64,000 bases of DNA from an uncultured Aquimarina sp. (GCF_947500065.1 NZ_CANMQT010000001.1:992001-1056000); one strand, 5' to 3'; shown: positions 8,784 through 18,274, counted from the first letter of the stretch. The notes: generated by a model not told the origin, from the sequence alone. A program made the numbers and translations.

Positions 8784-8820
8784 AGGGTAGGGTATTTTCC
8801 TTATGCCCGGTTATATGGCT
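8784..8820 (+). promoter_or_regulatory. 37-bp promoter-like motif, copy 2, facing the FecR/TonB receptor unit
   Basis: It begins 2 bp after the sigma factor stop codon and contains GGGTAGGGTATTTT and CTTATGCCCGGTTATA, 41 bp ahead of the FecR start. It is the mirror copy of 8208-8244. The position favours a sigma-dependent promoter for the anti-sigma and receptor genes. Confidence 0.65.
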
Positions 8821-8861
8821 AACTATAAACCTAATAATTCGACAAAATAACTACAAATTAA

Positions 8862-9761
8862 ATGATTGAGGATAAAGATCCATATCTGGCAAAATGGTTG
8901 AACAATGATTTGACTCCTCAAGCGCTAGACCAGTTTAAAAAGTCTGAAGAATTTGATGACTATGATAAAATTGTAAAAGGGCTTGAGTATTTTCATGCAC
9001 CTTCCTTTGATGAAGATACATCTCTTGCTGTGACCTTGCAAAAGCTACAGCATCAGAAAAAAGGAAAAGTTATCCGTTTAAAACCTTTCATTTATACGAT
9101 TTCAGCAGCTGCTTCTATTCTACTTATTATTGGATTGTTCTTTAATAAAGTTACCTATACGGCAGATCAAGGAACACAGCTTACCCTAACTTTACCAGAT
9201 GACAGTCAAGTAGATCTTAATGCAGGATCATCATTAACTTACAATCGTTTCTTCTGGTCAGGAAATCGGGTTGTAACATTAGAGGGTGAAGGTTTGTTTA
9301 CTGTAAAAACAGGTGAAAACTTTGTAGTTTCTACAGATTCTGGAACTATAGAAGTTCTAGGTACCATTTTTAATGTAAAGTCAAGAACTTCTGTATTCGA
9401 AGTAACTTGTTATGAAGGTAAGGTAAGAGTAGGGACCAACTCAAATGAACAAAAAATAATTCAGAAAGGAGAAGCCGTTTCTCTGAAAAATGGTTCTTTA
9501 AGTAAAAGAAAAGTTTTTGAATCAGAACCCCTATGGAAAAAAGGAGAAAGTCTTTTTATAAGCACTCCATTAAAAGAAGTTCTCGACGAATTAGAAAGAC
9601 AATATAATATCACTTTTATCAGAACTGCTATTAATGAAAACAAGTTGTTTTCTGGAGGTTTCTTACATAACAATCTGGATATTGCTTTAGAATCCGTTCT
9701 TGTTCCCATGAACCTAGAATATATTGTTAATGGAACAAGTATAAAGCTTTCTAATAAATAG
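8862..9761 (+). CDS. FecR-family anti-sigma factor
   Basis: A 299-residue single-pass inner-membrane protein. The cytosolic N-terminus (1-85) would bind the sigma factor. One helix ('FIYTISAAASILLIIGLFF', about 88-106) follows, then the periplasmic FecR domain ('LTLPDDSQVDLNAGSSLTY', about 125-215) and a C-terminal domain ('PLKEVLDELERQYNITF'), the STN-like part seen in Bacteroidota FecR proteins. It relays the state of the outer-membrane receptor to the ECF sigma factor. The gene follows the sigma gene by 80 bp and precedes the receptor by 70 bp, all on one strand. Confidence 0.9.
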   Translation: MIEDKDPYLAKWLNNDLTPQALDQFKKSEEFDDYDKIVKGLEYFHAPSFDEDTSLAVTLQKLQHQKKGKVIRLKPFIYTISAAASILLIIGLFFNKVTYTADQGTQLTLTLPDDSQVDLNAGSSLTYNRFFWSGNRVVTLEGEGLFTVKTGENFVVSTDSGTIEVLGTIFNVKSRTSVFEVTCYEGKVRVGTNSNEQKIIQKGEAVSLKNGSLSKRKVFESEPLWKKGESLFISTPLKEVLDELERQYNITFIRTAINENKLFSGGFLHNNLDIALESVLVPMNLEYIVNGTSIKLSNK

Positions 9762-9831
9762 TTCATACCGTGGTCTCGTTATCCGTTACCAAACATAAAA
9801 AGTATAAAATTTTAATGTTACCGTTATTTTA

Positions 9832-12384
9832 ATGAAAAAAACTTTTTTCCTATTGTTCTTTTTAGCCCATTCCATGCAGGCTCAGGTAACCAAAAATTAC
9901 AACAAAGCACCCTTGCATCAAGTACTAACGGAAATTTCAGAATCTTATGGATTGATATTTTCTTTTAGCAATGACGTTGTAAAAAACAAAGTCATTACAC
10001 TTTCACTTAACAATACATCTCTTGATGAGGTGCTCGTAACTTTAAGAGCATTAACCAACCTTACATTTAATAAAATTTCTGACAGACAAGTAACAGTTAG
10101 TGCTCCTGACACTAAAACTTCAATCTGTGGATATATTTTTGATGCAAATACTAATGGTCCTTTATCATATGCTTCAGTCTTAATAAAAGACGCAAATGAA
10201 GGGGTCATTTCTGATGAAAACGGTTTTTTTATTTTAGAAAAAATTGATAAAAACAGTTCTATCACAATTCAATATGTGGGATATGCAGAAAAAACTATTC
10301 CAGTAGCAACTTTCAAAAAATCCGATTGCCAACGAATTAGACTTATAACAGAAAGTACCGCACTAGAAGAAGTACTAATCATAGAATATATTACGAAAGG
10401 ACTTGGAAAAAACATTGATGGATCTCTAGGTATTCTTAATGAAGAATTAGGAATTTTACCTGGTCTTATCGAACCAGATATTTTTCAAAGTTTACAGTTG
10501 ATTCCCGGAATTAGTAGTCCTGATGAAACTGCAACGGGTATCCAAATAAGAGGTGGTTCACCTGATCAGAATCTGATTCTTTGGGATAATATAAAAATGT
10601 ATAATACTGGACATTTTTTTGGACTAATCTCAGCTTTTAATCCTCATGTTGTTTCAAGCACTAAAGTATTTAAAGGAGGTGCGGATCCTAAATACGGCGA
10701 TAGAGTATCTGGAGTAATTGATATTTCTAGTGATACCGAGGTTCCTGAAAAACTTAATGGTGGTTTGGGGGTTAATGGTACTCATGCAGATCTTTTCCTA
10801 AAAACTCCCATTGGAAAAAAAGTAGGATTAGTTCTTTCCGGAAGAAGAGCATATACGGATTACTTTGAAACTCCAACCTACTCAGCCTATTTTGATAAAG
10901 TATTTCAGAATACTAAAATAACTGATGTACTAAATCCTATAGATCTAGAGGATGACGATGAAATAGAAGAAGAAGTATCTGATAACAACTTTTTCTTTTA
11001 TGATACTAGTGTAAAACTAATTGCTGATGTTTCTAAAAATGACAAAATTCAGGTAAGCGGAATATATACTAAAAATGATCTTGCATTTGAAATAAATAAC
11101 GAAGAAGACCTCCTAACAGATGATCTTACCATCCGAAATGAAGGAGCTAGTTTTTCCTGGACAGGTGTCAAATCAAATCGTTTTCATCATAGTCTTAAAG
11201 GGTATTATTCCAAATACAACTCAAATTATCAATTTACAGAACGACAGGAAATGGAAATAGAAGAACAATCTATTCGAAAAAACACTGTAGAAGATATTGG
11301 TTTTGATCTGGATCTGACATATGATATAAACAAAAAAAACTCAGTAACAATTGGGTATCAATTCTCTAATAATGAAGTGTTTTATAATATCACCAGAGAT
11401 AGTGATTTCGAAACTCCGATTAATGAAAGAGATCTGGTAAAAAATAGTGCCAACTCGATATTCGCAAATTATAAGTTCTCATCCAAAAATAAAGGACTAG
11501 TCAATCTGGGGATTCGAGCTTCACATTATTCAATTGTTAATGAATTATATGCGGAACCAAGAATAAACATTGAATATCCTATAACTAAAACCTTACGTAT
11601 AAAAGCTACAGGTGAACTGAGATACCAACCAATAAGTCAATTAGTGGAATTTGAAGATACTCAACTTCGGTTAGAAAATAGTCTATGGATTCATTCTGAT
11701 AATGAAGAAATACCATTATTAGAAAGCACTCAGTTTTCAGGAGGATTATTGTTCTCTAAAAATAATTGGAATTTTGAAATAGATGGATACTACAAGCGTA
11801 TAGATGGTTTGACTTCTCTTACCAATGGTTTTAACAATATCAATAATGAACTCTCTACCGGCAAAAGTAACATTATAGGTTTAGATATATTACTGAAGAA
11901 ACGATTCAAAAATTTTAGAACATGGATTGGGTACACCTTTAATGATGTTGAGTATACATTTTCTGAAATACAGGCAGAATCATTTCCTGGAAACAATGAT
12001 ATTACTCATAATTTTAGGCTTTCTAGTACCTTAGAATTGAATAATTGGGAATTTTCTTTAGGATGGATCTGGAGATCTGGTGCGCCATTTACGGACGCTG
12101 ATCTTATAAATGAAGATATCGAATTTGGAACTCCTAACGCTTTAAATATGCCAGAATATCATCGTTTAGATGCATCATTAATTTACCGCTTTGATATAAA
12201 CACAAATAAGAAATGGAGAGGTCAGATTGGTGCCTCTATACTCAATGTTTATGATCGACAAGTACCTATTTCAATAAGTTATCGAGCAGATGAAAATATT
12301 GACACCGGAAATATAGAACTAGATGTAATACGTCAAGAATCTTTGGGTATTACTCCAAATTTTATTTTTAGATTGTATTTCTAA
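9832..12384 (+). CDS. TonB-dependent receptor with STN signalling domain (FecA-like)
   Basis: An 850-residue outer-membrane receptor. After a signal peptide ending at 'SMQAQ' come an STN domain (about 20-85), a carboxypeptidase-like regulatory domain (about 92-180), a plug (about 215-310, with 'GIQIRGGSPDQNLILWDNI') and a long barrel ending in 'FIFRLYF'. The STN domain contacts FecR in surface signalling, matching the two upstream genes. The receptor imports a ligand using TonB energy and reports its presence. The ligand is unknown: no binding protein, SusD or siderophore gene is nearby. The neighbouring transglutaminase/ATP-grasp operon, apparently under the same motif, is the only hint of purpose. 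Confidence 0.88.
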   Translation: MKKTFFLLFFLAHSMQAQVTKNYNKAPLHQVLTEISESYGLIFSFSNDVVKNKVITLSLNNTSLDEVLVTLRALTNLTFNKISDRQVTVSAPDTKTSICGYIFDANTNGPLSYASVLIKDANEGVISDENGFFILEKIDKNSSITIQYVGYAEKTIPVATFKKSDCQRIRLITESTALEEVLIIEYITKGLGKNIDGSLGILNEELGILPGLIEPDIFQSLQLIPGISSPDETATGIQIRGGSPDQNLILWDNIKMYNTGHFFGLISAFNPHVVSSTKVFKGGADPKYGDRVSGVIDISSDTEVPEKLNGGLGVNGTHADLFLKTPIGKKVGLVLSGRRAYTDYFETPTYSAYFDKVFQNTKITDVLNPIDLEDDDEIEEEVSDNNFFFYDTSVKLIADVSKNDKIQVSGIYTKNDLAFEINNEEDLLTDDLTIRNEGASFSWTGVKSNRFHHSLKGYYSKYNSNYQFTERQEMEIEEQSIRKNTVEDIGFDLDLTYDINKKNSVTIGYQFSNNEVFYNITRDSDFETPINERDLVKNSANSIFANYKFSSKNKGLVNLGIRASHYSIVNELYAEPRINIEYPITKTLRIKATGELRYQPISQLVEFEDTQLRLENSLWIHSDNEEIPLLESTQFSGGLLFSKNNWNFEIDGYYKRIDGLTSLTNGFNNINNELSTGKSNIIGLDILLKKRFKNFRTWIGYTFNDVEYTFSEIQAESFPGNNDITHNFRLSSTLELNNWEFSLGWIWRSGAPFTDADLINEDIEFGTPNALNMPEYHRLDASLIYRFDINTNKKWRGQIGASILNVYDRQVPISISYRADENIDTGNIELDVIRQESLGITPNFIFRLYF

Positions 12385-12491
12385 ACACAAAAATTAGCCA
12401 TTACAATTCTCTCTTGAACACGCGTTGCTCTAATCTCTTATCATAAAGATTTTGATATAAAACGTTATATTAGTCTAAACAAAATACATCA

Positions 12492-13007
12492 ATGAATTAT
12501 ATCGACATCATCTTAGGCATATTATTGCTATGGGGATTAATAAGAGGTTTTAGCAAAGGATTGTTTGTTTCACTAGCATCCTTAGTGGCACTTATTGCAG
12601 GAATATACATCGCAGTGCACTTCTCTCATGTAGCTGGAGGATATTTAGAGCAATATGTTGATTGGGGAGATGGTGCTATGAAACTCACTGCATTTGCTAT
12701 TACATTTGTTCTTGTAGTTATTTTAGTCTCTCTAGCAGGAAAATTACTTACCAAAATCGCAGATTTCGCCTCGCTAGGCATTCTTAATAAGCTCCTGGGA
12801 GCAGCTTTTGGAGTATTAAAATTTGCTTTTATTGCAAGTGTTGTCATTATGTTTTTGGATGCGGGAAATAGGTCTCTAAATATTATCAAACAAGAGACTT
12901 TAAATGAATCCATACTATATGCACCTGTTAGGAAGTTTGCGCCAATGATTTTACCTAGTATTCTCAAGGAAAACTCTGAAACTAATGATACAACTACAAC
13001 AATTTAA
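12492..13007 (+). CDS. CvpA family membrane protein
   Basis: A 171-residue protein with four hydrophobic helices in the first 125 residues, and the CvpA-type opening 'YIDIILGILLLWGLIRGFSKGLF'. The C-terminal 45 residues are soluble. In Escherichia coli CvpA is linked to colicin V production and envelope stress; its function in Bacteroidota is not settled. The next gene's start overlaps its end by 23 bp. A spacer of 107 bp separates it from the receptor gene. Confidence 0.85.
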   Translation: MNYIDIILGILLLWGLIRGFSKGLFVSLASLVALIAGIYIAVHFSHVAGGYLEQYVDWGDGAMKLTAFAITFVLVVILVSLAGKLLTKIADFASLGILNKLLGAAFGVLKFAFIASVVIMFLDAGNRSLNIIKQETLNESILYAPVRKFAPMILPSILKENSETNDTTTTI

Positions 13008-14052
13008 ATTGATTTTTTATTTCCAGTATACAGGAAGCGTTTTTCTGATTTTACTCTCTTTCTGCTTTTTAGGTTGTTCTAATACTGATGAAAGCGTTCC
13101 TAATAATTCTGTAGATTGTAATCCCGGTCAAGCCATAATTAACTCTTTTGAAAATTCTGATGGAATTAATAGGATATATGATGATGGAAAACTGTTCATC
13201 ATTAATAACAATTCCTGTTCTTTTTTTGGTCAGTATTTTGATCCTGATTTTCTTGAAGACAATTATGCTATAACGGATCAAGGTATTTTTATACGAACCG
13301 ATAGTGGCGAATTATTTCCTATAAATAATAATTTTACCGATACTTTTGAAAATTACGATACTTTCCTTTCTTTATTTATTCAATCTACATCAGATATTGA
13401 TAAGTTTTGGGGTAATATGACCTTACAAAGCCCAACAACTCCTAATCTAGAGGATTACGTTGCGTTACGAAATTGTATATTCGAAAACACTTGTGACTTT
13501 ATTGATAATAAAATAGAGCTGGCAGTTGATCCAACTTTAGCAACTAATACTGTCTTAAAATTTACAGCAGTTGCTCCGACACCCGATATGGTAACTTCTA
13601 AAGCCTCTTTAGCATCCGTTTTACCCTATTTTACAAAAAGCGATGACATATGGTTTCAAGCAGATTATTATCTTACTGAAAACAGGCCTTATAGTTTAGT
13701 TGATTTCGAAAGCTCTTTTTTCTTTGGCAGTCCTGGTCCAAGAATAATAATTAGAAATAATCAGATTGCTTTCGAAAATAAGTTTGGCACTAAAATTCTA
13801 TATACTCAAAGTAATGGTATTAGTCTTCCTACGGCAGATTGGTTTACCTTAAAAGTACATCTAAAATATAGTGATACTAACGATGGAGTATTACAAGTAT
13901 GGCAAGGCAACATCTTAATTATTGACACTACAGGAATCAATTTACCTACTTCAAATTCTGTTCAGAATTCGTTAGAAATAGGAATAAGTGCTACTGATGT
14001 TTCCAGTACTATATATATGGATAACCTCAGAATTTCTGATACTTCTTTTTAG
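12985..14052 (+). CDS. Lipoprotein with concanavalin-like C-terminal domain
   Basis: A 355-residue lipoprotein: a hydrophobic signal is followed by the lipobox 'FLGCSNTDES' (Cys31). The C-terminal 200 residues end in 'IYMDNLRISD' and include 'WFTLKVHLKYSDTNDGVLQVWQG'. This pattern is seen in beta-sandwich polysaccharide lyases and concanavalin A-like domains, so a glycan-binding or lyase role is possible; I cannot point to catalytic residues. The ATG at 12985 overlaps cvpA by 23 bp; an in-frame TTG at 13009 just after the cvpA stop is an alternative start. Its stop codon overlaps the stop of the convergent SulP gene. Confidence 0.6.
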   Translation: MIQLQQFKLIFYFQYTGSVFLILLSFCFLGCSNTDESVPNNSVDCNPGQAIINSFENSDGINRIYDDGKLFIINNNSCSFFGQYFDPDFLEDNYAITDQGIFIRTDSGELFPINNNFTDTFENYDTFLSLFIQSTSDIDKFWGNMTLQSPTTPNLEDYVALRNCIFENTCDFIDNKIELAVDPTLATNTVLKFTAVAPTPDMVTSKASLASVLPYFTKSDDIWFQADYYLTENRPYSLVDFESSFFFGSPGPRIIIRNNQIAFENKFGTKILYTQSNGISLPTADWFTLKVHLKYSDTNDGVLQVWQGNILIIDTTGINLPTSNSVQNSLEIGISATDVSSTIYMDNLRISDTSF

Positions 14053-15917
14053 TTCGTATCAATAGTATCGGCAATACCGTTAATATACTTCATACTGGTA
14101 TTAAAATCTTCAAAAATACATTCTTCTGATATCAAATCTGGAATAATATCGATTCGCTCCATCATATACCTAGGCTGGTTAAGCAGTCCTACAAAAAGAA
14201 CTTTTACTTTCTTCTTTTGCAGATCCATAATCATTTCTTCCATGGCATATAACCCCGTTTGATCCATATATTGCATCCTATCCAATCGCATAACCACCAT
14301 TGATGCTGTATCTGGTATTTGAGCCGCCAACTGCTGAAAATCACTTGTAGAACCAAAAAATAGTGGCCCTTTTAAGTGTTTTATAAAAACTTCTTCTTTT
14401 AATCTTTTAGGAAAATCTTTCTCATCCTTCCATTCTTCTTCCTTAAGTGGCTTTAAATCAGATCTTTCTGCAGTTAAGTCTCCAATCTTTTTCATAAACA
14501 TTAATGAAGCAATCACCAATCCAATACCTACTGCATATATTAAATCCCAAAATGTAGACAATACTAGAACGATAAGCATTATCAATACTTCTGAACTTAA
14601 TTTTAAGGGACCTAATTTAATATCTCTTGGTAAACTTGGAATCGCCTTAAGACCTTTATAATCCATTACTCCAATACCTACAGTGATTAATATTCCCGCT
14701 AAAACTGCAGCCGGAATTTTTGATGCTACAGGCCCTAATGCTAACATAATTATCAATAACAAAATACCCGCAATCATTCCGGACAATTTTGTTTTTCCTC
14801 CGGCATTTATATTTACAACTGTTCTGATAGTTGCTCCAGCTCCTGGAATTCCACCAAAAATCGCTGCTACACTATTTCCGATTCCCTGACCTACCAATTC
14901 TTTATTAGGTTTGTGTTTAGTTTTGGTCATATTATCGGCCACAACACTGGTTAATAAAGAGTCTATTGCACCTAGTAATGATAACGTAAGCGCAGTAAAT
15001 ATGTACGGAGTTATATTCCCAAGATTAAACTCTGTAAAAATACCCCATTTAGGAATTGGGATTCCAGTTGGGATTTCTTCAATTGGTCTATAATCCAGAC
15101 CAAAACCAACGGCTACTCCAGACATCACTACTAATGCTACCAATGTGCTTGGAACTGCCGTAGTAATCCTTTTAAAACCATATATAATAATAATAGTTCC
15201 TATTGCTAATAACAATTCTAACCAACTAATATTTTCTAAAGCTCTTGGTAAAACTTTTAAAGCCCCTACAGTACCAGAAGCATCTTTTGCCGCCAGTGTT
15301 TTAGACTCCCTTAAAATATCATCTTGCGATATCGTATTTGCTCTGGAAATCGTTTCCTTAAAATCTTCAAGCACCAAAATTCCTTCTCCTGCTTCCTCTT
15401 TTAAGATATTTTCAAGAATTACTTCTTCAGCTTGTGCCTTAAAACGTTCAACATACTCTGCATCCTCTTTCGGATAATATCCTAATGATGGCAATACCTG
15501 AGTTAATAAAATAATTACACCTATGGCAGTCATAAAACCAGAAACTACAGGATATGGGATATATCTAATATATTTTCCAAGACCTATTAATCCCAGTCCT
15601 ACCTGCATTATTCCAGCTAACAAAAAAACCGTCAATATTGCTGGTAACGCCTTTTCAACACTACCATCATTAGCTGCAATAATACCAGCAATGATAACCA
15701 TACTTACTGCAGTCATTGGTGCTGTCGGTCCCGAAATCTGTGTATTGGTCCCACCAAACAATGCTGCAAAAAAACTAATAAAAATAGCTCCGTATAATCC
15801 GGCACTTGGACCTAAACCCGAAGATACTCCAAATGCTAATGCTAACGGAAGCGCTACAATACCGGCTGTTAAACCACCAAAAGCATCACCTTTTAGGTTT
15901 CCAAAAAATCCTTTCAT
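14049..15917 (-). CDS. SulP family anion transporter with STAS domain and long loop insertion
   Basis: A 622-residue SulP transporter: an N-terminal core of 10-14 helices (about 1-480) and a C-terminal STAS domain (about 510-620, with 'RMQYMDQTGLYAMEE'). SulP proteins move sulfate, bicarbonate or other anions. The carbonic anhydrase gene next door favours bicarbonate, as in cyanobacterial BicA. About 85 mostly charged residues (about 150-235, 'KEDAEYVERFKAQAEEVILE' and onward) interrupt the helices; the other SulP protein in this window has a much shorter loop there. A terminator hairpin separates it from the anhydrase gene upstream, so it probably has its own promoter. Confidence 0.85.
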   Translation of the reverse strand: MKGFFGNLKGDAFGGLTAGIVALPLALAFGVSSGLGPSAGLYGAIFISFFAALFGGTNTQISGPTAPMTAVSMVIIAGIIAANDGSVEKALPAILTVFLLAGIMQVGLGLIGLGKYIRYIPYPVVSGFMTAIGVIILLTQVLPSLGYYPKEDAEYVERFKAQAEEVILENILKEEAGEGILVLEDFKETISRANTISQDDILRESKTLAAKDASGTVGALKVLPRALENISWLELLLAIGTIIIIYGFKRITTAVPSTLVALVVMSGVAVGFGLDYRPIEEIPTGIPIPKWGIFTEFNLGNITPYIFTALTLSLLGAIDSLLTSVVADNMTKTKHKPNKELVGQGIGNSVAAIFGGIPGAGATIRTVVNINAGGKTKLSGMIAGILLLIIMLALGPVASKIPAAVLAGILITVGIGVMDYKGLKAIPSLPRDIKLGPLKLSSEVLIMLIVLVLSTFWDLIYAVGIGLVIASLMFMKKIGDLTAERSDLKPLKEEEWKDEKDFPKRLKEEVFIKHLKGPLFFGSTSDFQQLAAQIPDTASMVVMRLDRMQYMDQTGLYAMEEMIMDLQKKKVKVLFVGLLNQPRYMMERIDIIPDLISEECIFEDFNTSMKYINGIADTIDTN

Positions 15918-15972
15918 TATCCTAGGTTTTATCTAACAATAATAGTAAAACTATTAGAAAGTTAGCACAAAA

Positions 15973-15997
15973 AGCCCAAGTCATTTGGGCTTGGGCT
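15973..15997 (-). terminator. Terminator after the carbonic anhydrase gene
   Basis: The arms AGCCCAAG (15973-15980) and CTTGGGCT (15990-15997) close an 8-bp hairpin. It is followed on the minus strand by a short T-run (15968-15972) and on the plus strand by T6. It lies 26 bp beyond the end of the leftward carbonic anhydrase gene and upstream of the SulP gene. Confidence 0.7.
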
Positions 15998-16022
15998 CTT
16001 TTTTAAGAAATTTTTAGGTTTT

Positions 16023-16655
16023 TTAGTTTTCAAAGAAGGTAACCACACCATTACTGATATCGTACATTCCTCCCATTATTATTATTTCGCCATTTGATTC
16101 CATTTCCTTAAGAACCTCACTTTGACTTCTAATATTATCGATAGTCATATGTACGTTTTTAACTGCTACTTCATTAACAAAATCGATATTCTTTGAGTTT
16201 CTTTGTGTAGGATCAGTTGGCTCTGTAACTGCAGCCACAGCCGGCTTAATTTTACTTATAAGAGCGGTAAGGTTCCCTAACTTGGCATCATCACATGCTC
16301 CTTTTACTGCACCACATGCAGTATGACCTAACACCAAAACTAACTTAGTTCCAGCCAGCTTAGAAGCAAATTCCATACTTCCAAGAATATCTTCATTCAC
16401 AAAATTCCCAGCTACTCGTGCACTAAAGATATCTCCAATTCCTTGATCAAAAATCAATTCTGAAGATACTCTAGAATCAATACAACTTAGTATTGTAGCG
16501 AAAGGAAACTGACCACTTTTAGTATCATTTACCTGATCTAAGAGATCCCGAGCTGCCATATGCTTTTTCTGAAATCTTTCATTACCTTCTTTTAGTAATT
16601 GCAATGCGATTTGCGGCGTAATATCTGCTTGTGCTTCTTTTGTAAGTGCTTTCAT
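16023..16655 (-). CDS. Beta-class carbonic anhydrase
   Basis: A 210-residue cytosolic enzyme that interconverts CO2 and bicarbonate. The zinc ligands Cys58, His111 and Cys114 are present ('CIDSR' and 'HTACGA'), and Asp60-Arg62 forms the usual dyad. The length is normal for the family. It is encoded 11 bp downstream of a SulP transporter gene and before a second one, so it probably works with bicarbonate transport or supplies bicarbonate to carboxylases. A strong hairpin ends the transcript. Confidence 0.92.
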   Translation of the reverse strand: MKALTKEAQADITPQIALQLLKEGNERFQKKHMAARDLLDQVNDTKSGQFPFATILSCIDSRVSSELIFDQGIGDIFSARVAGNFVNEDILGSMEFASKLAGTKLVLVLGHTACGAVKGACDDAKLGNLTALISKIKPAVAAVTEPTDPTQRNSKNIDFVNEVAVKNVHMTIDNIRSQSEVLKEMESNGEIIIMGGMYDISNGVVTFFEN

Positions 16656-16666
16656 AATATCTGTAT

Positions 16667-18253
16667 TTATGCTGTTTTTGGTCTTAATTGAAAAAATTGA
16701 ATATAACTATCTGGATTTTCTACAACTCCTCGTTCCGATATTAAGTGAATATCAATATTTCTGTTTTTTGCTTTTTCCGAAAAATCTTGTAATATTTCGA
16801 TAATATCATTGTCTAAATATCTTGTCTTCCTAACATCTAGAGTAAGATCTGTATTTTCTGGTAATTGATCTAATTCTTTTAAGATCGCCCCTTTGTTAAA
16901 AAAAGTAACCTCTTCTGCCAATGTCATTTTTATCTTATGTTTCCCATTACTCTTATCCTCAATATGTAAAAAGTGAGAATTCTGGTAACTTTTGATTAAA
17001 ATTACAACAATACCTACCATTAATCCAAGACCAATTCCTATTAATAAATCTGTAAAAACAATACCCAAAACAGTAACTGTAAAAGGGACAAATTGTTTCC
17101 AACCCATTAAATACATCTTTTTAAACAATCCAGGTTTTGCTAGTTTGTATCCAACAATAAGCAGAATAGATGCTAAAACCGACAGCGGAATCATATTTAA
17201 TAATCTAGGAATAAGAATAACCGAAATTAATAATAAAAAACCGTGAATTATTGCTGACATCTTAGACTTACCACCAGATTGTATATTAGCAGAACTACGA
17301 ACTATAACTTGTGTAATAGGAAGTCCTCCTATCATTCCAGAGATTATATTTCCTGTACCTTGTGCTAATAATTCTTTATTCGTTGGAGTTACTCTTTTTT
17401 CAGGATCTAACTTATCAGTTGCCTCTACACACAATAACGTCTCTAAACTTGCTACTAAAGCAATTGTAAATGCTGTCACCCATACATCCATCCTAGTAAT
17501 TGCAGAAAAATTAGGAAAGCTAAACTGCCCAATAAAAGAAGAAAAACTATCTGGAATTGGCACACTTACCAAATGGTCTTGAGATATTGAAAAAGTTTCC
17601 GAAGATGATGTAAAAACATAGAAAAGAATCCCTACCGCCACTGCTACTAATGGTCCTTGAATAATTTTAAAAATTTTACCCTTCTTTGATAATACTTTAT
17701 CCCAAAGTAATAAAATTGCAAGTCCAATTACTGCTATCATAGTTGCACCAGGACTAATAAAACTAAGTGAGTTAAAAATCTCAGAAAATGTATTCTCTCC
17801 ATCTACCTGAAAGAAGGCAAAGTCCCCTTCTGGATCTGAATCATATCCAAAAAAATGTGGAATCTGCTTCAAAATAATAATAATACCTATACCAGTAAGC
17901 ATTCCTTTAATAACGGATGATGGAAAATAATATCCAATAATTCCTGCTTTCAGAAATCCAAAAACCAATTGAATAACTCCTCCTAAAACGACGGCTACTA
18001 AAAAATTCTCGTAGCCTCCTAGTGCTCCAATTGCTGTTAACACTATTGCCGCTAATCCCGCTGCGGGTCCACTTACTCCTATTTGAGAACCACTCATTGC
18101 TCCTACTACAATTCCTCCAATAATTCCGGCAATAAGGCCAGAAAAAAGAGGAGCGCCACTCGCCAAAGCGATTCCCAAACATAATGGTAATGCTACAAAA
18201 AACACTACAATACTTGCAGGAAAATCACTTTTAATATTTTTAAAAATATTCAT
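16667..18253 (-). CDS. SulP family transporter, likely bicarbonate
   Basis: A 528-residue SulP transporter with hydrophobic helices to about residue 410 and a STAS domain (about 430-525, 'DVRKTRYLDNDIIEIL'). The conserved 'GxSGPxAGLAAIV' stretch (about 58-71) fits the SulP substrate site. The neighbouring beta-carbonic anhydrase (11 bp away, same strand) suggests bicarbonate transport, probably sodium-coupled as in BicA; sulfate cannot be excluded. A small palindrome (GCCTGA/TCAGGC, 18275-18288) lies in the spacer before the start. Confidence 0.88.
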   Translation of the reverse strand: MNIFKNIKSDFPASIVVFFVALPLCLGIALASGAPLFSGLIAGIIGGIVVGAMSGSQIGVSGPAAGLAAIVLTAIGALGGYENFLVAVVLGGVIQLVFGFLKAGIIGYYFPSSVIKGMLTGIGIIIILKQIPHFFGYDSDPEGDFAFFQVDGENTFSEIFNSLSFISPGATMIAVIGLAILLLWDKVLSKKGKIFKIIQGPLVAVAVGILFYVFTSSSETFSISQDHLVSVPIPDSFSSFIGQFSFPNFSAITRMDVWVTAFTIALVASLETLLCVEATDKLDPEKRVTPTNKELLAQGTGNIISGMIGGLPITQVIVRSSANIQSGGKSKMSAIIHGFLLLISVILIPRLLNMIPLSVLASILLIVGYKLAKPGLFKKMYLMGWKQFVPFTVTVLGIVFTDLLIGIGLGLMVGIVVILIKSYQNSHFLHIEDKSNGKHKIKMTLAEEVTFFNKGAILKELDQLPENTDLTLDVRKTRYLDNDIIEILQDFSEKAKNRNIDIHLISERGVVENPDSYIQFFQLRPKTA

Positions 18254-18274
18254 AATTCTATTGATTAAGTTAGT

